11,493 nt of DNA from contig JAJPIN010000101.1 in the NCBI GenBank assembly GCA_021324715.1, positions 1 to 11,493 on the forward strand, in the 5' to 3' direction. The notes beneath the pieces were generated by a model. That model saw only the letters and a program-made list of their open reading frames with translations. It did no database searches and was not told the DNA's origin. The DNA comes from Nitrososphaeria archaeon (GTDB lineage: Archaea; Thermoproteota; Nitrososphaeria; Nitrososphaerales; Nitrososphaeraceae). A program made the translations under genes and the position numbers. Shown piece after piece: positions 1 through 6,726 of the stretch (position 1 is its first letter; every line of letters starts with the position of its first letter).

Positions 1-107
1 AATCAAATCTGAAACTACAGACAGTCAGGTACTGAATAAAGACATTGATAATGATGATGGTGAAGATGGAATCAAATCTGAAACTACAGACAGTCAGGTA
101 CTGAATA
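1..107 (+). repeat. 69-base in-frame repeat in the grpE 5' region
   Basis: A 38-base sequence at 1-38 recurs without mismatch at 70-107, giving a 69-base (23-codon) period that keeps the reading frame. Each copy encodes IKSETTDSQVLN; an aspartate- and glycine-rich linker separates them. The window begins exactly at the first copy, so further copies may lie upstream. The perfect identity of the copies suggests recent duplication or ongoing slippage or recombination. Confidence 0.9.
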
Positions 108-616
108 GAGAAATAGAATTTCTAAAGGGAGAACTTGAAAAGGAAAAAGAAGTCTCTGAGAAAAACCTATCAAAGCTTCGATATCTCATGGCGGATTTTG
201 ACAATTATCGAAAACAAATTGAAAAGCAAATGGAATCTAGAATTCAAGAAGATAGGGCGGCCCTATTGACAAAGATATTAAAGATTTATGACGATTGCAC
301 ACTGGCTGTTGAAACTCTAAAAAATGGGGATTATGATTCTACTGTCATTGGTGGTATGCAAGGAATTATGACTAATTTTGAAGGTTTCATGAAGGATGAA
401 GGAGTGGTAGAAATTGAAACTTTGGGAACACCATTTGATCCAAACATACATGACGCCATTGGTTTTGTATCTAATGAGTTGGCTCCAGATAACACAATTA
501 TGGAAGTGATAAGGAAGGGATATTTTTTGGGCAATAAAGTTTTAAGACCTTCTTCAGTCATTTTATCCAAAAGAACAGTTACAAATAAAGATATCAATGA
601 AACAGATAAGGAGTAG
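2..616 (+). CDS. grpE: GrpE, Hsp70 nucleotide exchange factor (5' end lies outside the window)
   Basis: GrpE releases ADP from DnaK in the cytoplasm and so resets the Hsp70 cycle. The frame is open from base 2, so the ATG at 188 is internal: the codons before it encode the conserved helix that runs into KLRYLMADFDNYRKQ, the GrpE signature (compare LxADFxNYRKR). Of 204 visible residues, about 1-35 are acidic, repetitive and probably disordered. About 36-95 form the long dimerising coiled coil. The rest is the beta domain that docks on DnaK, with GTPFDPNIHDA (about 142-152) and KGYFLGNKVLRPSSVILSK (about 172-190). The gene ends 9 bases before dnaK, so the two are probably cotranscribed. The true start is upstream and unseen. 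Identification is secure; the unusual part is the repeated N-terminal tail. Confidence 0.95.
   Translation: MKSETTDSQVLNKDIDNDDGEDGIKSETTDSQVLNREIEFLKGELEKEKEVSEKNLSKLRYLMADFDNYRKQIEKQMESRIQEDRAALLTKILKIYDDCTLAVETLKNGDYDSTVIGGMQGIMTNFEGFMKDEGVVEIETLGTPFDPNIHDAIGFVSNELAPDNTIMEVIRKGYFLGNKVLRPSSVILSKRTVTNKDINETDKE
608..613 (+). promoter_or_regulatory. Shine-Dalgarno-like sequence before dnaK
   Basis: AAGGAG sits inside the last codons of grpE, 12 bases before the dnaK ATG. The spacing is somewhat long, but it is the clearest ribosome-binding-like site in the window and suits an internal gene of a polycistronic mRNA, where a leaderless start is not possible. Confidence 0.5.
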
Positions 617-625
617 TGTAAGAAA

Positions 626-2497
626 ATGGGTAAAATTATTGGTATAGACCTAGGAACAAGTAATTCTGCAGCATCGGTTATGATTGGCGGTAAACCTTCG
701 ATTATACAAGCTGCTGAAGGAACATCAGTTGGTGGAAAAGCTTTCCCCTCGTATGTGGCTTTTACGAAGGATGGCCAACTTCTGGTAGGCGAACCTGCAA
801 GGAGGCAGATGGTTACAAATCCGGAGGGTACTGTATTAGCAGCCAAACGCAAGATGGGAACTGATTTCAAATTTAAAGTATATGAAAAGGTTTACACACC
901 TCAGCAAATATCGTCATTTATTTTGCAAAAAATAAAAAGGGATTCTGAAGCCTATGTAGGTGAGACCGTAGACAAGGCGGTAATAACAGTTCCGGCCTAC
1001 TTTAATGATAATCAACGGCAAGCAACCAAAGATGCTGGAGAAATCGCCGGTCTTGAAGTTGTGAGAATTATTAATGAGCCTACTGCTGCATCGCTGGCAT
1101 ATGGACTAGATAAAGTAAACAAAGACTTGAAGATAATGGTATTCGATTTGGGTGGCGGAACTCTAGACGTTACTATAATGGAAATGGGTGGCGGAGTATT
1201 TCAAGTAAAGAGTACTTCAGGTGATACACAGCTTGGAGGAACGGATATGGATAATTCCATTATAGAATATATCGTTCAAGAGTTTAAAAGCCAAAGTTCT
1301 GTCGATATTCGTAATGATAAGGCAGCAATGATGAGAATAAGAGAGGCAGCCGAAAAGGCAAAAATTGAATTGTCAAATGTAATGACTACTGAAATAAATC
1401 TGCCATTTTTGTCTTATGATCCATCTTCTGGGCCCAAAAATTTGGTAATTACTCTTTCCAGATCAAAGTTGGAAGACTTACTAAGACCAATAATTGAAAG
1501 ATGCAAAACGCCCATGTTACAATCTATAGAGGATGCAAAGTTAAAGCCAGCAGACATTGACAAGATTATATTGATAGGCGGACCCACGAGAATGCCGATT
1601 GTTAGACAATTTATTACAAATGTAATGGGAAAAGAGCCGGAAAGAGGAATAGATCCTATGGAAGCCGTGGCAATGGGAGCAGCAATACAGGGAGCGATCA
1701 TTTCTGGTGATGTAACTACAGACATCCTTCTAGTAGACGTAACTCCGCTCACATTAGGCGTTGAAGTTCTCGGAGGATTAAAAGAACCACTCATCGAAAG
1801 GAATACGACCATTCCAACAAAGAAAAGCAAAGTCTTTACTACTGCTGCAGATTATCAAAATGCTGTTACTGTCCATGTAGTGCAAGGAGAACGCTCAATG
1901 GCGGCTGATTGTGTTTCGCTAGGTATGTTTAATTTATCAGGAATACCTCCCGCACCGAGAGGGATTCCGCAGGTAGAGGTTACTTTTGACATTGACGCAA
2001 ATGGAATTCTAAATGTTACAGCAAAAGACTTGGCCACATCTAAAGAATCAAAAATAACAATTTCCGCTAATACCAAATTATCTAAAGATGATATTGAACG
2101 ACTTAAGAAGGAATCAGAACAATTTGCAGAGCAGGATAAGAAGAAGAAAGAAGAAGCAGAAGTGAAAAATGAAGCAGATAACCTAATTTACACTGCAGAA
2201 AAATTAACTCAGCAAGATCTGAAAGACAAGATTAAACCTGAACAAGTGGAAAAAGTAAATAACGCAATCAGGGAATTAAGGGAATCTGTTTCATCAAATA
2301 ACATAGAAGAGATGAAGAAGAAAATAGAAGGCCTAAAAAGTGTAGTAGGTGAAATAAGTACAGAAGCTTATCGAGCTGCAGGAGCCGCTGCATCCCAACA
2401 AACTACATCCTCTCCGAATTCAGATAGTGGGGCTCCAAGTTCAGATAGTGGGGCTCCAAGTTCAGATAGTGCGAATCAGTCTAACACTCATCCATAA
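626..2497 (+). CDS. dnaK: DnaK, Hsp70 molecular chaperone
   Basis: ATP-driven chaperone that binds exposed hydrophobic segments of client proteins in the cytoplasm, working with DnaJ and GrpE encoded on either side. The 623 residues show every Hsp70 landmark: phosphate-1 loop IGIDLGTSNS (5-14), NEPTAASLAYGLD (150-162), phosphate-2 loop DLGGGTLDVT (174-183), adenosine motif IILIGGPTRMP (314-324), linker DILLVDVTPLTLG (366-378), then the beta substrate-binding domain and a charged helical lid (about 480-580). The roughly two-dozen-residue segment found near residue 80 in proteobacterial DnaK is absent, as in Gram-positive and archaeal homologues. The extreme C-terminus is not acidic: about 590-623 is a Ser/Asp/Gly/Pro tail containing tandem repeats. 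Archaeal dnaK is generally regarded as acquired from bacteria. The start is fixed by the family N-terminus. Confidence 0.98.
   Translation: MGKIIGIDLGTSNSAASVMIGGKPSIIQAAEGTSVGGKAFPSYVAFTKDGQLLVGEPARRQMVTNPEGTVLAAKRKMGTDFKFKVYEKVYTPQQISSFILQKIKRDSEAYVGETVDKAVITVPAYFNDNQRQATKDAGEIAGLEVVRIINEPTAASLAYGLDKVNKDLKIMVFDLGGGTLDVTIMEMGGGVFQVKSTSGDTQLGGTDMDNSIIEYIVQEFKSQSSVDIRNDKAAMMRIREAAEKAKIELSNVMTTEINLPFLSYDPSSGPKNLVITLSRSKLEDLLRPIIERCKTPMLQSIEDAKLKPADIDKIILIGGPTRMPIVRQFITNVMGKEPERGIDPMEAVAMGAAIQGAIISGDVTTDILLVDVTPLTLGVEVLGGLKEPLIERNTTIPTKKSKVFTTAADYQNAVTVHVVQGERSMAADCVSLGMFNLSGIPPAPRGIPQVEVTFDIDANGILNVTAKDLATSKESKITISANTKLSKDDIERLKKESEQFAEQDKKKKEEAEVKNEADNLIYTAEKLTQQDLKDKIKPEQVEKVNNAIRELRESVSSNNIEEMKKKIEGLKSVVGEISTEAYRAAGAAASQQTTSSPNSDSGAPSSDSGAPSSDSANQSNTHP
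2419..2471 (+). repeat. 21-base tandem repeat in the dnaK 3' end
   Basis: Two identical 21-base units (2419-2439 and 2440-2460) are followed by an 11-base partial third copy. The unit is seven codons, so gain or loss of copies keeps the frame. It encodes SSDSGAP-type heptads in the disordered C-terminal tail of DnaK. Confidence 0.9.
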
Positions 2498-2560
2498 CAT
2501 GATTCGTCAAAAAGGCGAACCTGAAATGAATCAGCTAGTTTCAACCAATGGCATATTATC

Positions 2561-3676
2561 ATGACTACAAAGCGTGACTATTACGAGGTATTGAACGTTG
2601 AGAAGAACGCTACTAAGGAAGAGATCAAAAATAAATATAGGAAGTTAGCTCTCCAATACCATCCGGATAGAAATAAGAGCGAGGGTGCAGAAGAAAAATT
2701 TAAAGAAATTTCAGAAGCATATGCTGTTCTATCTGATGATGAAAAAAGAAAAAAATATGACAGATATGGTCACCTAGGTTCCGAGGAGGTCTTTAGAGGG
2801 TCAGAATCTAATTTTGACGAAATCTTCAGAGATATGGGATTTGGTGGAATTAGAGATATATTTGAACAGTTATTTGGAGGGGGATTTAATACCAGAAATG
2901 CGGGTGATCCATTCGGATTTGGGTTTAATTTCGGTAGGACCAATAGGGGAGAAGATACCGTCATCGACTTGTCTCTTACCCTCGAGGAAATAATAAACGG
3001 AAAGAATGAAACTATCGAAGTACCGTCATTAGAAAAATGTTCGGTGTGCAGCGGTAGTGGTTGCTATCCTGGTACGAAACCTAAGAAGTGTGCATCGTGC
3101 AATGGAGTTGGACAAACAAAAAGAGTAATTAATGAAAATAGATTTTCAACTTTTGTTACTGTGGAAACCTGCCGAACTTGTAGAGGAATGGGCCAGATTA
3201 TTGAAAAGCCATGTCAAAATTGTAAGGCGTCAGGTAAGGTTTCAGCCAGAAAAAAAATTCAGATTGAGATACCGCCAGGGATAGAAGATGGAATGACGCT
3301 GCAATTACGTGGGAGAGGAATATCCTCTGAAAATGAAATTCCTGGAGATTTATTTATTCGAATTCACGTAAAACCGCATCAAACATTTGAGAGACTTGAA
3401 AATGGAAATATACTTTACCCTCTGAAGCTCAAATATCCAGAGTTGGTTTTAGGAACAGAAATAATAATACCTACATTATATGGAAGTGAAAAGCTAAAAA
3501 TTCCTGCAGGTACGCAAGTTGATTCCATTTTCAGGCTAAGGGGAAAAGGGATACCCGTACACGGCCAGCGTTCTAAGGGTGATCAGATTGTAAAGATAAA
3601 TCTTGAGATACCCACTAAGGTCAGTGAAAGACAAAAGTGGTTAATTAAAGAATTGGATGATACTAAAAAAATTTAA
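2561..3676 (+). CDS. dnaJ: DnaJ, Hsp40 co-chaperone (type I, with zinc fingers)
   Basis: Delivers unfolded clients to DnaK and triggers its ATPase. The 371 residues have the full type I layout. The J domain occupies about 5-70, with the catalytic HPD at 34-36. A Gly/Phe-rich linker follows (about 94-130). The zinc-binding region has four cysteine pairs: C160/C163, C177/C180, C204/C207 and C218/C221. The C-terminal client-binding beta domains (about 230-355) include PPGIEDGMTLQLRGRG. The fourth cysteine motif reads CQNCKASG, with Ala where Gly is usual, and there is an additional Cys at 168. The gene follows dnaK after 63 bases with no obvious Shine-Dalgarno or TATA box, so it is probably read from the same transcript. 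There is no upstream in-frame start before a stop at 2522. Confidence 0.97.
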   Translation: MTTKRDYYEVLNVEKNATKEEIKNKYRKLALQYHPDRNKSEGAEEKFKEISEAYAVLSDDEKRKKYDRYGHLGSEEVFRGSESNFDEIFRDMGFGGIRDIFEQLFGGGFNTRNAGDPFGFGFNFGRTNRGEDTVIDLSLTLEEIINGKNETIEVPSLEKCSVCSGSGCYPGTKPKKCASCNGVGQTKRVINENRFSTFVTVETCRTCRGMGQIIEKPCQNCKASGKVSARKKIQIEIPPGIEDGMTLQLRGRGISSENEIPGDLFIRIHVKPHQTFERLENGNILYPLKLKYPELVLGTEIIIPTLYGSEKLKIPAGTQVDSIFRLRGKGIPVHGQRSKGDQIVKINLEIPTKVSERQKWLIKELDDTKKI

Positions 3677-3694
3677 TTTGTTGAACCTATAAAA

Positions 3695-3704
3695 TTTATA
3701 TTTA
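3695..3704 (+). promoter_or_regulatory. TATA box of the hsp20 gene
   Basis: TTTATATTTA is centred about 26 bases before the hsp20 ATG, the standard archaeal distance from TATA box to transcription start. The mRNA should therefore start at or next to the ATG and be leaderless. It lies in the 48-base gap after dnaJ, so hsp20 can be expressed independently of the chaperone operon. Confidence 0.6.
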
Positions 3705-3724
3705 AATAAATTAAGATACTACCT

Positions 3725-4309
3725 ATGTCAACTCCTTTTGATGAGTGGTTTGGACGACGAAGAACAAATTCATGGTTCCCTGACGTAGATGCTATGATGA
3801 AGGAAATGGAAAAGTTGATGCAAGAGGCGGTCAAGAATATGGACCAAAATCTACCAAAGAATCTCATAAGAGAACGCAAGCTTGATGATGGATCTACTGT
3901 ACGTGAATTAGGTCCAATAGTTTATGGATATTCATTCAAAATTGGCGAGGATGGCAAACCAGTTGTCAGAAAATTTGGAAACTTGAACACTTTCCCGAGC
4001 TCTCTAAGCGGCAGATTTTCAGTAAGCGATCAGAGGGAACCCGTAGTAGATATTATAAAGGATGTTGATAAATTGAAAATTATTGCAGAGTTGCCAGGTG
4101 TAAGTAAAGGAGATGTGAGGATAACCGCTAACGAAAATTCTTTGACCATAGAATCTGTTTCCGCTGAAAGAAAGTACAACAAAAAAATAGAGCTTCCTGA
4201 ACAGATAGAACCATCCTCTGGCAAATCAACATACAAAAATGGAATTTTAGAAGTAGCATTTAAGCTAAAGGACTCGAAGGATCACGGCGTTTCTATCAAT
4301 GTGGAATAA
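3725..4309 (+). CDS. Small heat-shock protein, Hsp20/alpha-crystallin family
   Basis: ATP-independent holdase that keeps denaturing proteins soluble for refolding by systems such as DnaK-DnaJ-GrpE, encoded just upstream. Of 194 residues, about 1-60 form a family-specific N-terminal arm with FDEWFGRRR and a methionine-rich amphipathic helix (about 21-40). About 60-100 is a linker with conserved-looking GPIVYGYSFKIGEDGKP. The alpha-crystallin domain runs from about 103, with AELPGV (121-126) and KNGILEVAF (171-179). The last residues, SINVE, contain an I-x-V version of the C-terminal I-x-I/V oligomerisation motif. The long N-terminal arm with this motif set matches the archaeal Hsp20 type often annotated near gas-vesicle GvpH-like proteins; no gas-vesicle genes are present here. 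It has its own promoter. Confidence 0.92.
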   Translation: MSTPFDEWFGRRRTNSWFPDVDAMMKEMEKLMQEAVKNMDQNLPKNLIRERKLDDGSTVRELGPIVYGYSFKIGEDGKPVVRKFGNLNTFPSSLSGRFSVSDQREPVVDIIKDVDKLKIIAELPGVSKGDVRITANENSLTIESVSAERKYNKKIELPEQIEPSSGKSTYKNGILEVAFKLKDSKDHGVSINVE

Positions 4310-4377
4310 GTTGGATCATTGTTATTTTCGATTACGACACAGATTCCTGTTATAAAATCTGCATATCGTCCTGTGGA

Positions 4378-4388
4378 TATTTAGTATA
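4378..4388 (+). promoter_or_regulatory. Possible TATA box of the ABC ATPase gene
   Basis: TATTTAGTATA is centred about 24 bases before the ATG at 4407, again a position that would give a leaderless or near-leaderless mRNA. A run of six T (4397-4402) lies between it and the start; this could also serve as an oligo-T terminator for hsp20. The match to the archaeal TATA consensus is only fair. Confidence 0.35.
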
Positions 4389-4406
4389 CGACAAAGTTTT
4401 TTCTTT

Positions 4407-5333
4407 ATGAGCGCAGTAGAAGCTGTTAAAGTTACTAAAAAATATAAAGGATCGTTATCATTTGCGATTAAGAATATTTCATTAGAAATTGAACCGGGAA
4501 GAATTTTTACTCTTCTTGGAAGAAATGGAGCAGGAAAAACCACTTTTGTCAGAATTTGTGCAACACAGTTATTACCAACTTCAGGAATTATAAAAATATT
4601 TGAAGATGACCTTATTAAGGATACAGAAAAAATACGAAATTATATTTCAATTGTGCCACAGGAAGGAAGACCCCTACGTGCGCTTACACCTTGGGATCAT
4701 GTTTATTATTGGCTAAGAATTAGGGGAGTGAATAAAAACGAATCGTCAATAAGGGCAACAAAGGTGCTTCAAGAGTTCGAATTGTATGATGTTAGAAATA
4801 GGCTTGCAATGTATCTTTCAGGAGGAATGAAACAAAAAATACTAGTAGCAATGGCAATGGCTACAGACTCAAAGCTACTATTCCTAGACGAACCCACAAT
4901 TGGCCTTGATCCAGTCTCAAGACGTCAAATTTGGAAAGCGATCAAGGAAAAAAAGGAAAGCGGAACAACGATCCTCCTTACAACACATTATATGGATGAA
5001 GCAGAACAATTGTCCGATGATATAGTCATCATAGATAAGGGAGTGATTATCTCGCAAGGAACGCTTTCAGACATTAGGAAGAATATCAAGGAAAATATTA
5101 AAGTAGAGATATCAAAATCTGGTGTTGACAGTGAAGTTCTAAAATCTTATGGCACTGTTATTGATTCTGGTACCGATATATTAAAACTATTCACTTTTGA
5201 GTCTAACATTCAGGAATTATCAGCAATAGCTATAAAGAAAAATTTTTTCTTCAAGGTATCCCCTATTACCTTAGATGACGTTTTTGTATCACTGGTAGGA
5301 GCGGAGGCTAATAGCCCTGACCAATTCACATAA
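4407..5333 (+). CDS. ABC-2-type exporter ATP-binding protein (DrrA/CcmA-like)
   Basis: Cytoplasmic ATPase that powers export through a membrane permease of the ABC-2 class; substrates of this class include drugs, lipids and polysaccharides, and the cargo cannot be told from this sequence. The 308 residues hold a complete nucleotide-binding domain: Walker A GRNGAGKT (38-45), Q-loop Gln85 (IVPQEGRP), signature LSGGMKQK (137-144), Walker B LLFLDEP (157-163) with catalytic Glu162, D-loop GLD (166-168) and switch His194 in LLTTHYMDEAE. The C-terminal extension (about 225-308) ends in ITLDDVFVSLVG, the motif typical of DrrA-like ATPases. No permease is adjacent: upstream is hsp20, and the downstream gene is convergent. 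All catalytic residues are intact, so it is probably functional with a partner encoded elsewhere. Confidence 0.92.
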   Translation: MSAVEAVKVTKKYKGSLSFAIKNISLEIEPGRIFTLLGRNGAGKTTFVRICATQLLPTSGIIKIFEDDLIKDTEKIRNYISIVPQEGRPLRALTPWDHVYYWLRIRGVNKNESSIRATKVLQEFELYDVRNRLAMYLSGGMKQKILVAMAMATDSKLLFLDEPTIGLDPVSRRQIWKAIKEKKESGTTILLTTHYMDEAEQLSDDIVIIDKGVIISQGTLSDIRKNIKENIKVEISKSGVDSEVLKSYGTVIDSGTDILKLFTFESNIQELSAIAIKKNFFFKVSPITLDDVFVSLVGAEANSPDQFT

Positions 5334-5334
5334 T

Positions 5335-6546
5335 TTACTTTGTATTAAGGTCAGGGTAGACTGTAGCTACTGAGTTTTTCAAATAAGTGTAATAGGGCGT
5401 TGTAGTTAGGGTTCCATTTTGATTTAGGATTAAATTGAAGCTGGCAGTATCTGCGTCTTGGTAATCCCATTTCCAGAAAGCTGAGGCAGTTATGTTGTCC
5501 TTCTTAAATGCTTGGAGCATTGCATCTGTAGTTTGCTGGTCAAGACCACTCTTTGCAGGATCTAGCTGAAATACTCCGTTAACTTGAGTTCTTACCACAT
5601 TGTTCCATTCACCAATATACAGTGGGTCACCTGTCAGTTCACTAGTCTTTTTGAATAAATCAAATCTTTGCTTTTGATATTGATCTCTGTCCGGAATTCC
5701 GTATACGCTTATTTTAAACATTACATTTTCTTTGTTTGTAGGAGCCATCTTGGCAAGATTTTCTGGCGTTAATTGAAGTGGTCCAGGAAGAGAGCCTGTG
5801 AGAGGAACATTCATACTGTAAATAACCGTTTTATTACTATCTTTTCGTATTTCATCAGCTATGAATGAGTTGAAATTTCCGATTTTTTCCCATTGATCCG
5901 CACTCTCTACGTGAGGCTCGCTCAGGATTTCATATCCAAAAGTACTGGGATGACCATCCACCTTTGTAATTACCTTTTTCCAAAAGTCAGCAAGCAAAGT
6001 CCATGCGTCCTTTCCTTGGCCATCCTTGACTTTTCCATCCCAAAAATCAGACCACCAAAGCTTTGCAGTTGGTTGTCCCTCTTTTCCCCCACTATTCATT
6101 GGATATTTTTGGGAATTATTCTCAAAAAGAGAGATTGGAAATCCGGTCCCTCTTTTTTCAAGCCAGGAGGAGGTATGCCATTGATGGTTATCGTAAATAA
6201 CTTTAATGCCATATTTATCTGCGAGATTTGCCACTTGTTCTAATTCATTCATGAAAGCTTGTGGATTTTTTTCGTATGCTTCCCAATAGAATAGGAACCT
6301 TGCATGATTTAGTCCTGCATCTTTTATTAACTTGAAGCTTTCATCGAAATAATTGGCAGGGGGTAATGAGGTATCATTTTGGTTTTCTTTTTGATCTACA
6401 TATCCACCCTTCATAGCAACACCAACCAATGGACTGTCGGCAGTGGGTAATTGAGCACGAGCAGCAATTACTCCGTTTGCCATGAACATTATCAATACAA
6501 AAGTTAAACCAAACAAGATAGACTTTGAGTTCCTTAAACTACTCAT
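5335..6546 (-). CDS. Secreted glycoside hydrolase family 5 (cellulase-like) protein
   Basis: Predicted extracellular beta-glycanase-like TIM-barrel protein; the substrate is unknown. Of 403 residues, about 1-31 look like a Sec signal peptide: basic start, hydrophobic core FGLTFVLIMFMANGVIA, and AxA-type cleavage sites near 28-31. The GH5 landmarks follow in order: Arg83 in HARFLFYW, VIYDNHQW (116-123, His121), YEILSEP (205-211) with the presumed acid/base Glu210, SVYGIP (280-285), YIGEWN (310-315) with the presumed nucleophile Glu313, and FWKWDY (357-362). Two usually conserved positions differ: the Asn before the acid/base is Ser209, and the His of the H-x-Y motif is Ser280. Five N-x-S/T sequons suit an exported protein. 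The ATG lies about 26 bases from a TATA box. Its stop is one base from that of the convergent ABC gene. Confidence 0.85.
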   Translation of the reverse strand: MSSLRNSKSILFGLTFVLIMFMANGVIAARAQLPTADSPLVGVAMKGGYVDQKENQNDTSLPPANYFDESFKLIKDAGLNHARFLFYWEAYEKNPQAFMNELEQVANLADKYGIKVIYDNHQWHTSSWLEKRGTGFPISLFENNSQKYPMNSGGKEGQPTAKLWWSDFWDGKVKDGQGKDAWTLLADFWKKVITKVDGHPSTFGYEILSEPHVESADQWEKIGNFNSFIADEIRKDSNKTVIYSMNVPLTGSLPGPLQLTPENLAKMAPTNKENVMFKISVYGIPDRDQYQKQRFDLFKKTSELTGDPLYIGEWNNVVRTQVNGVFQLDPAKSGLDQQTTDAMLQAFKKDNITASAFWKWDYQDADTASFNLILNQNGTLTTTPYYTYLKNSVATVYPDLNTK

Positions 6547-6567
6547 TGAAAGTATATCAAAATTTAG

Positions 6568-6576
6568 TTTATATAT
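6568..6576 (-). promoter_or_regulatory. TATA box of the GH5-like gene
   Basis: Read on the minus strand this is ATATATAAA inside a longer alternating AT stretch (about 6566-6583). It is centred about 26 bases before the ATG at 6546, giving a probable leaderless transcript. Confidence 0.55.
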
Positions 6577-6618
6577 ATATTATGAATTTAACTTTGGATC
6601 ATAATATGAAAAGATAAG

Positions 6619-6650
6619 CATAACCCTAATACTATTATTTAGGGAATATG
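6619..6650. repeat. Interrupted inverted repeat between divergent genes
   Basis: CCCTAA (6624-6629) and TTAGGG (6639-6644) form a 6-base dyad around a 9-base spacer. Outside it, CATA (6619-6622) and TATG (6647-6650) extend the symmetry after a small mismatch. It sits about midway between the start codons of the GH5-like gene and the divergent membrane-protein gene, the usual place for a shared operator. No regulator is known, so function is inferred from symmetry and position only. Confidence 0.4.
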
Positions 6651-6726
6651 GTTAATTTAAAATACATATCTGCAGTTGTCAAATGAGGATAAGTAGTTGG
6701 ATGGCATTCCCGGTAGGCGATAATTA

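Noticed and set aside
1..107. CRISPR array
   Set aside because: Only two copies are visible, the period is a multiple of three, and the repeat is translated in frame within grpE.
188..616. GrpE starting at the ATG at 188
   Set aside because: The frame stays open to base 2, and the codons before 188 encode the conserved helix leading into the GrpE signature, so this ATG is internal.
331..870. 179-codon minus-strand frame across grpE and dnaK
   Set aside because: It lies antisense to two secure genes, has no family resemblance and spans their junction; a shadow frame.
1414..1830. 138-codon minus-strand frame inside dnaK
   Set aside because: Antisense shadow of the conserved dnaK coding sequence.
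5893..6243. 116-codon plus-strand frame inside the GH5-like gene
   Set aside because: Antisense to a protein with a signal peptide and ordered GH5 motifs; the frame itself resembles nothing.
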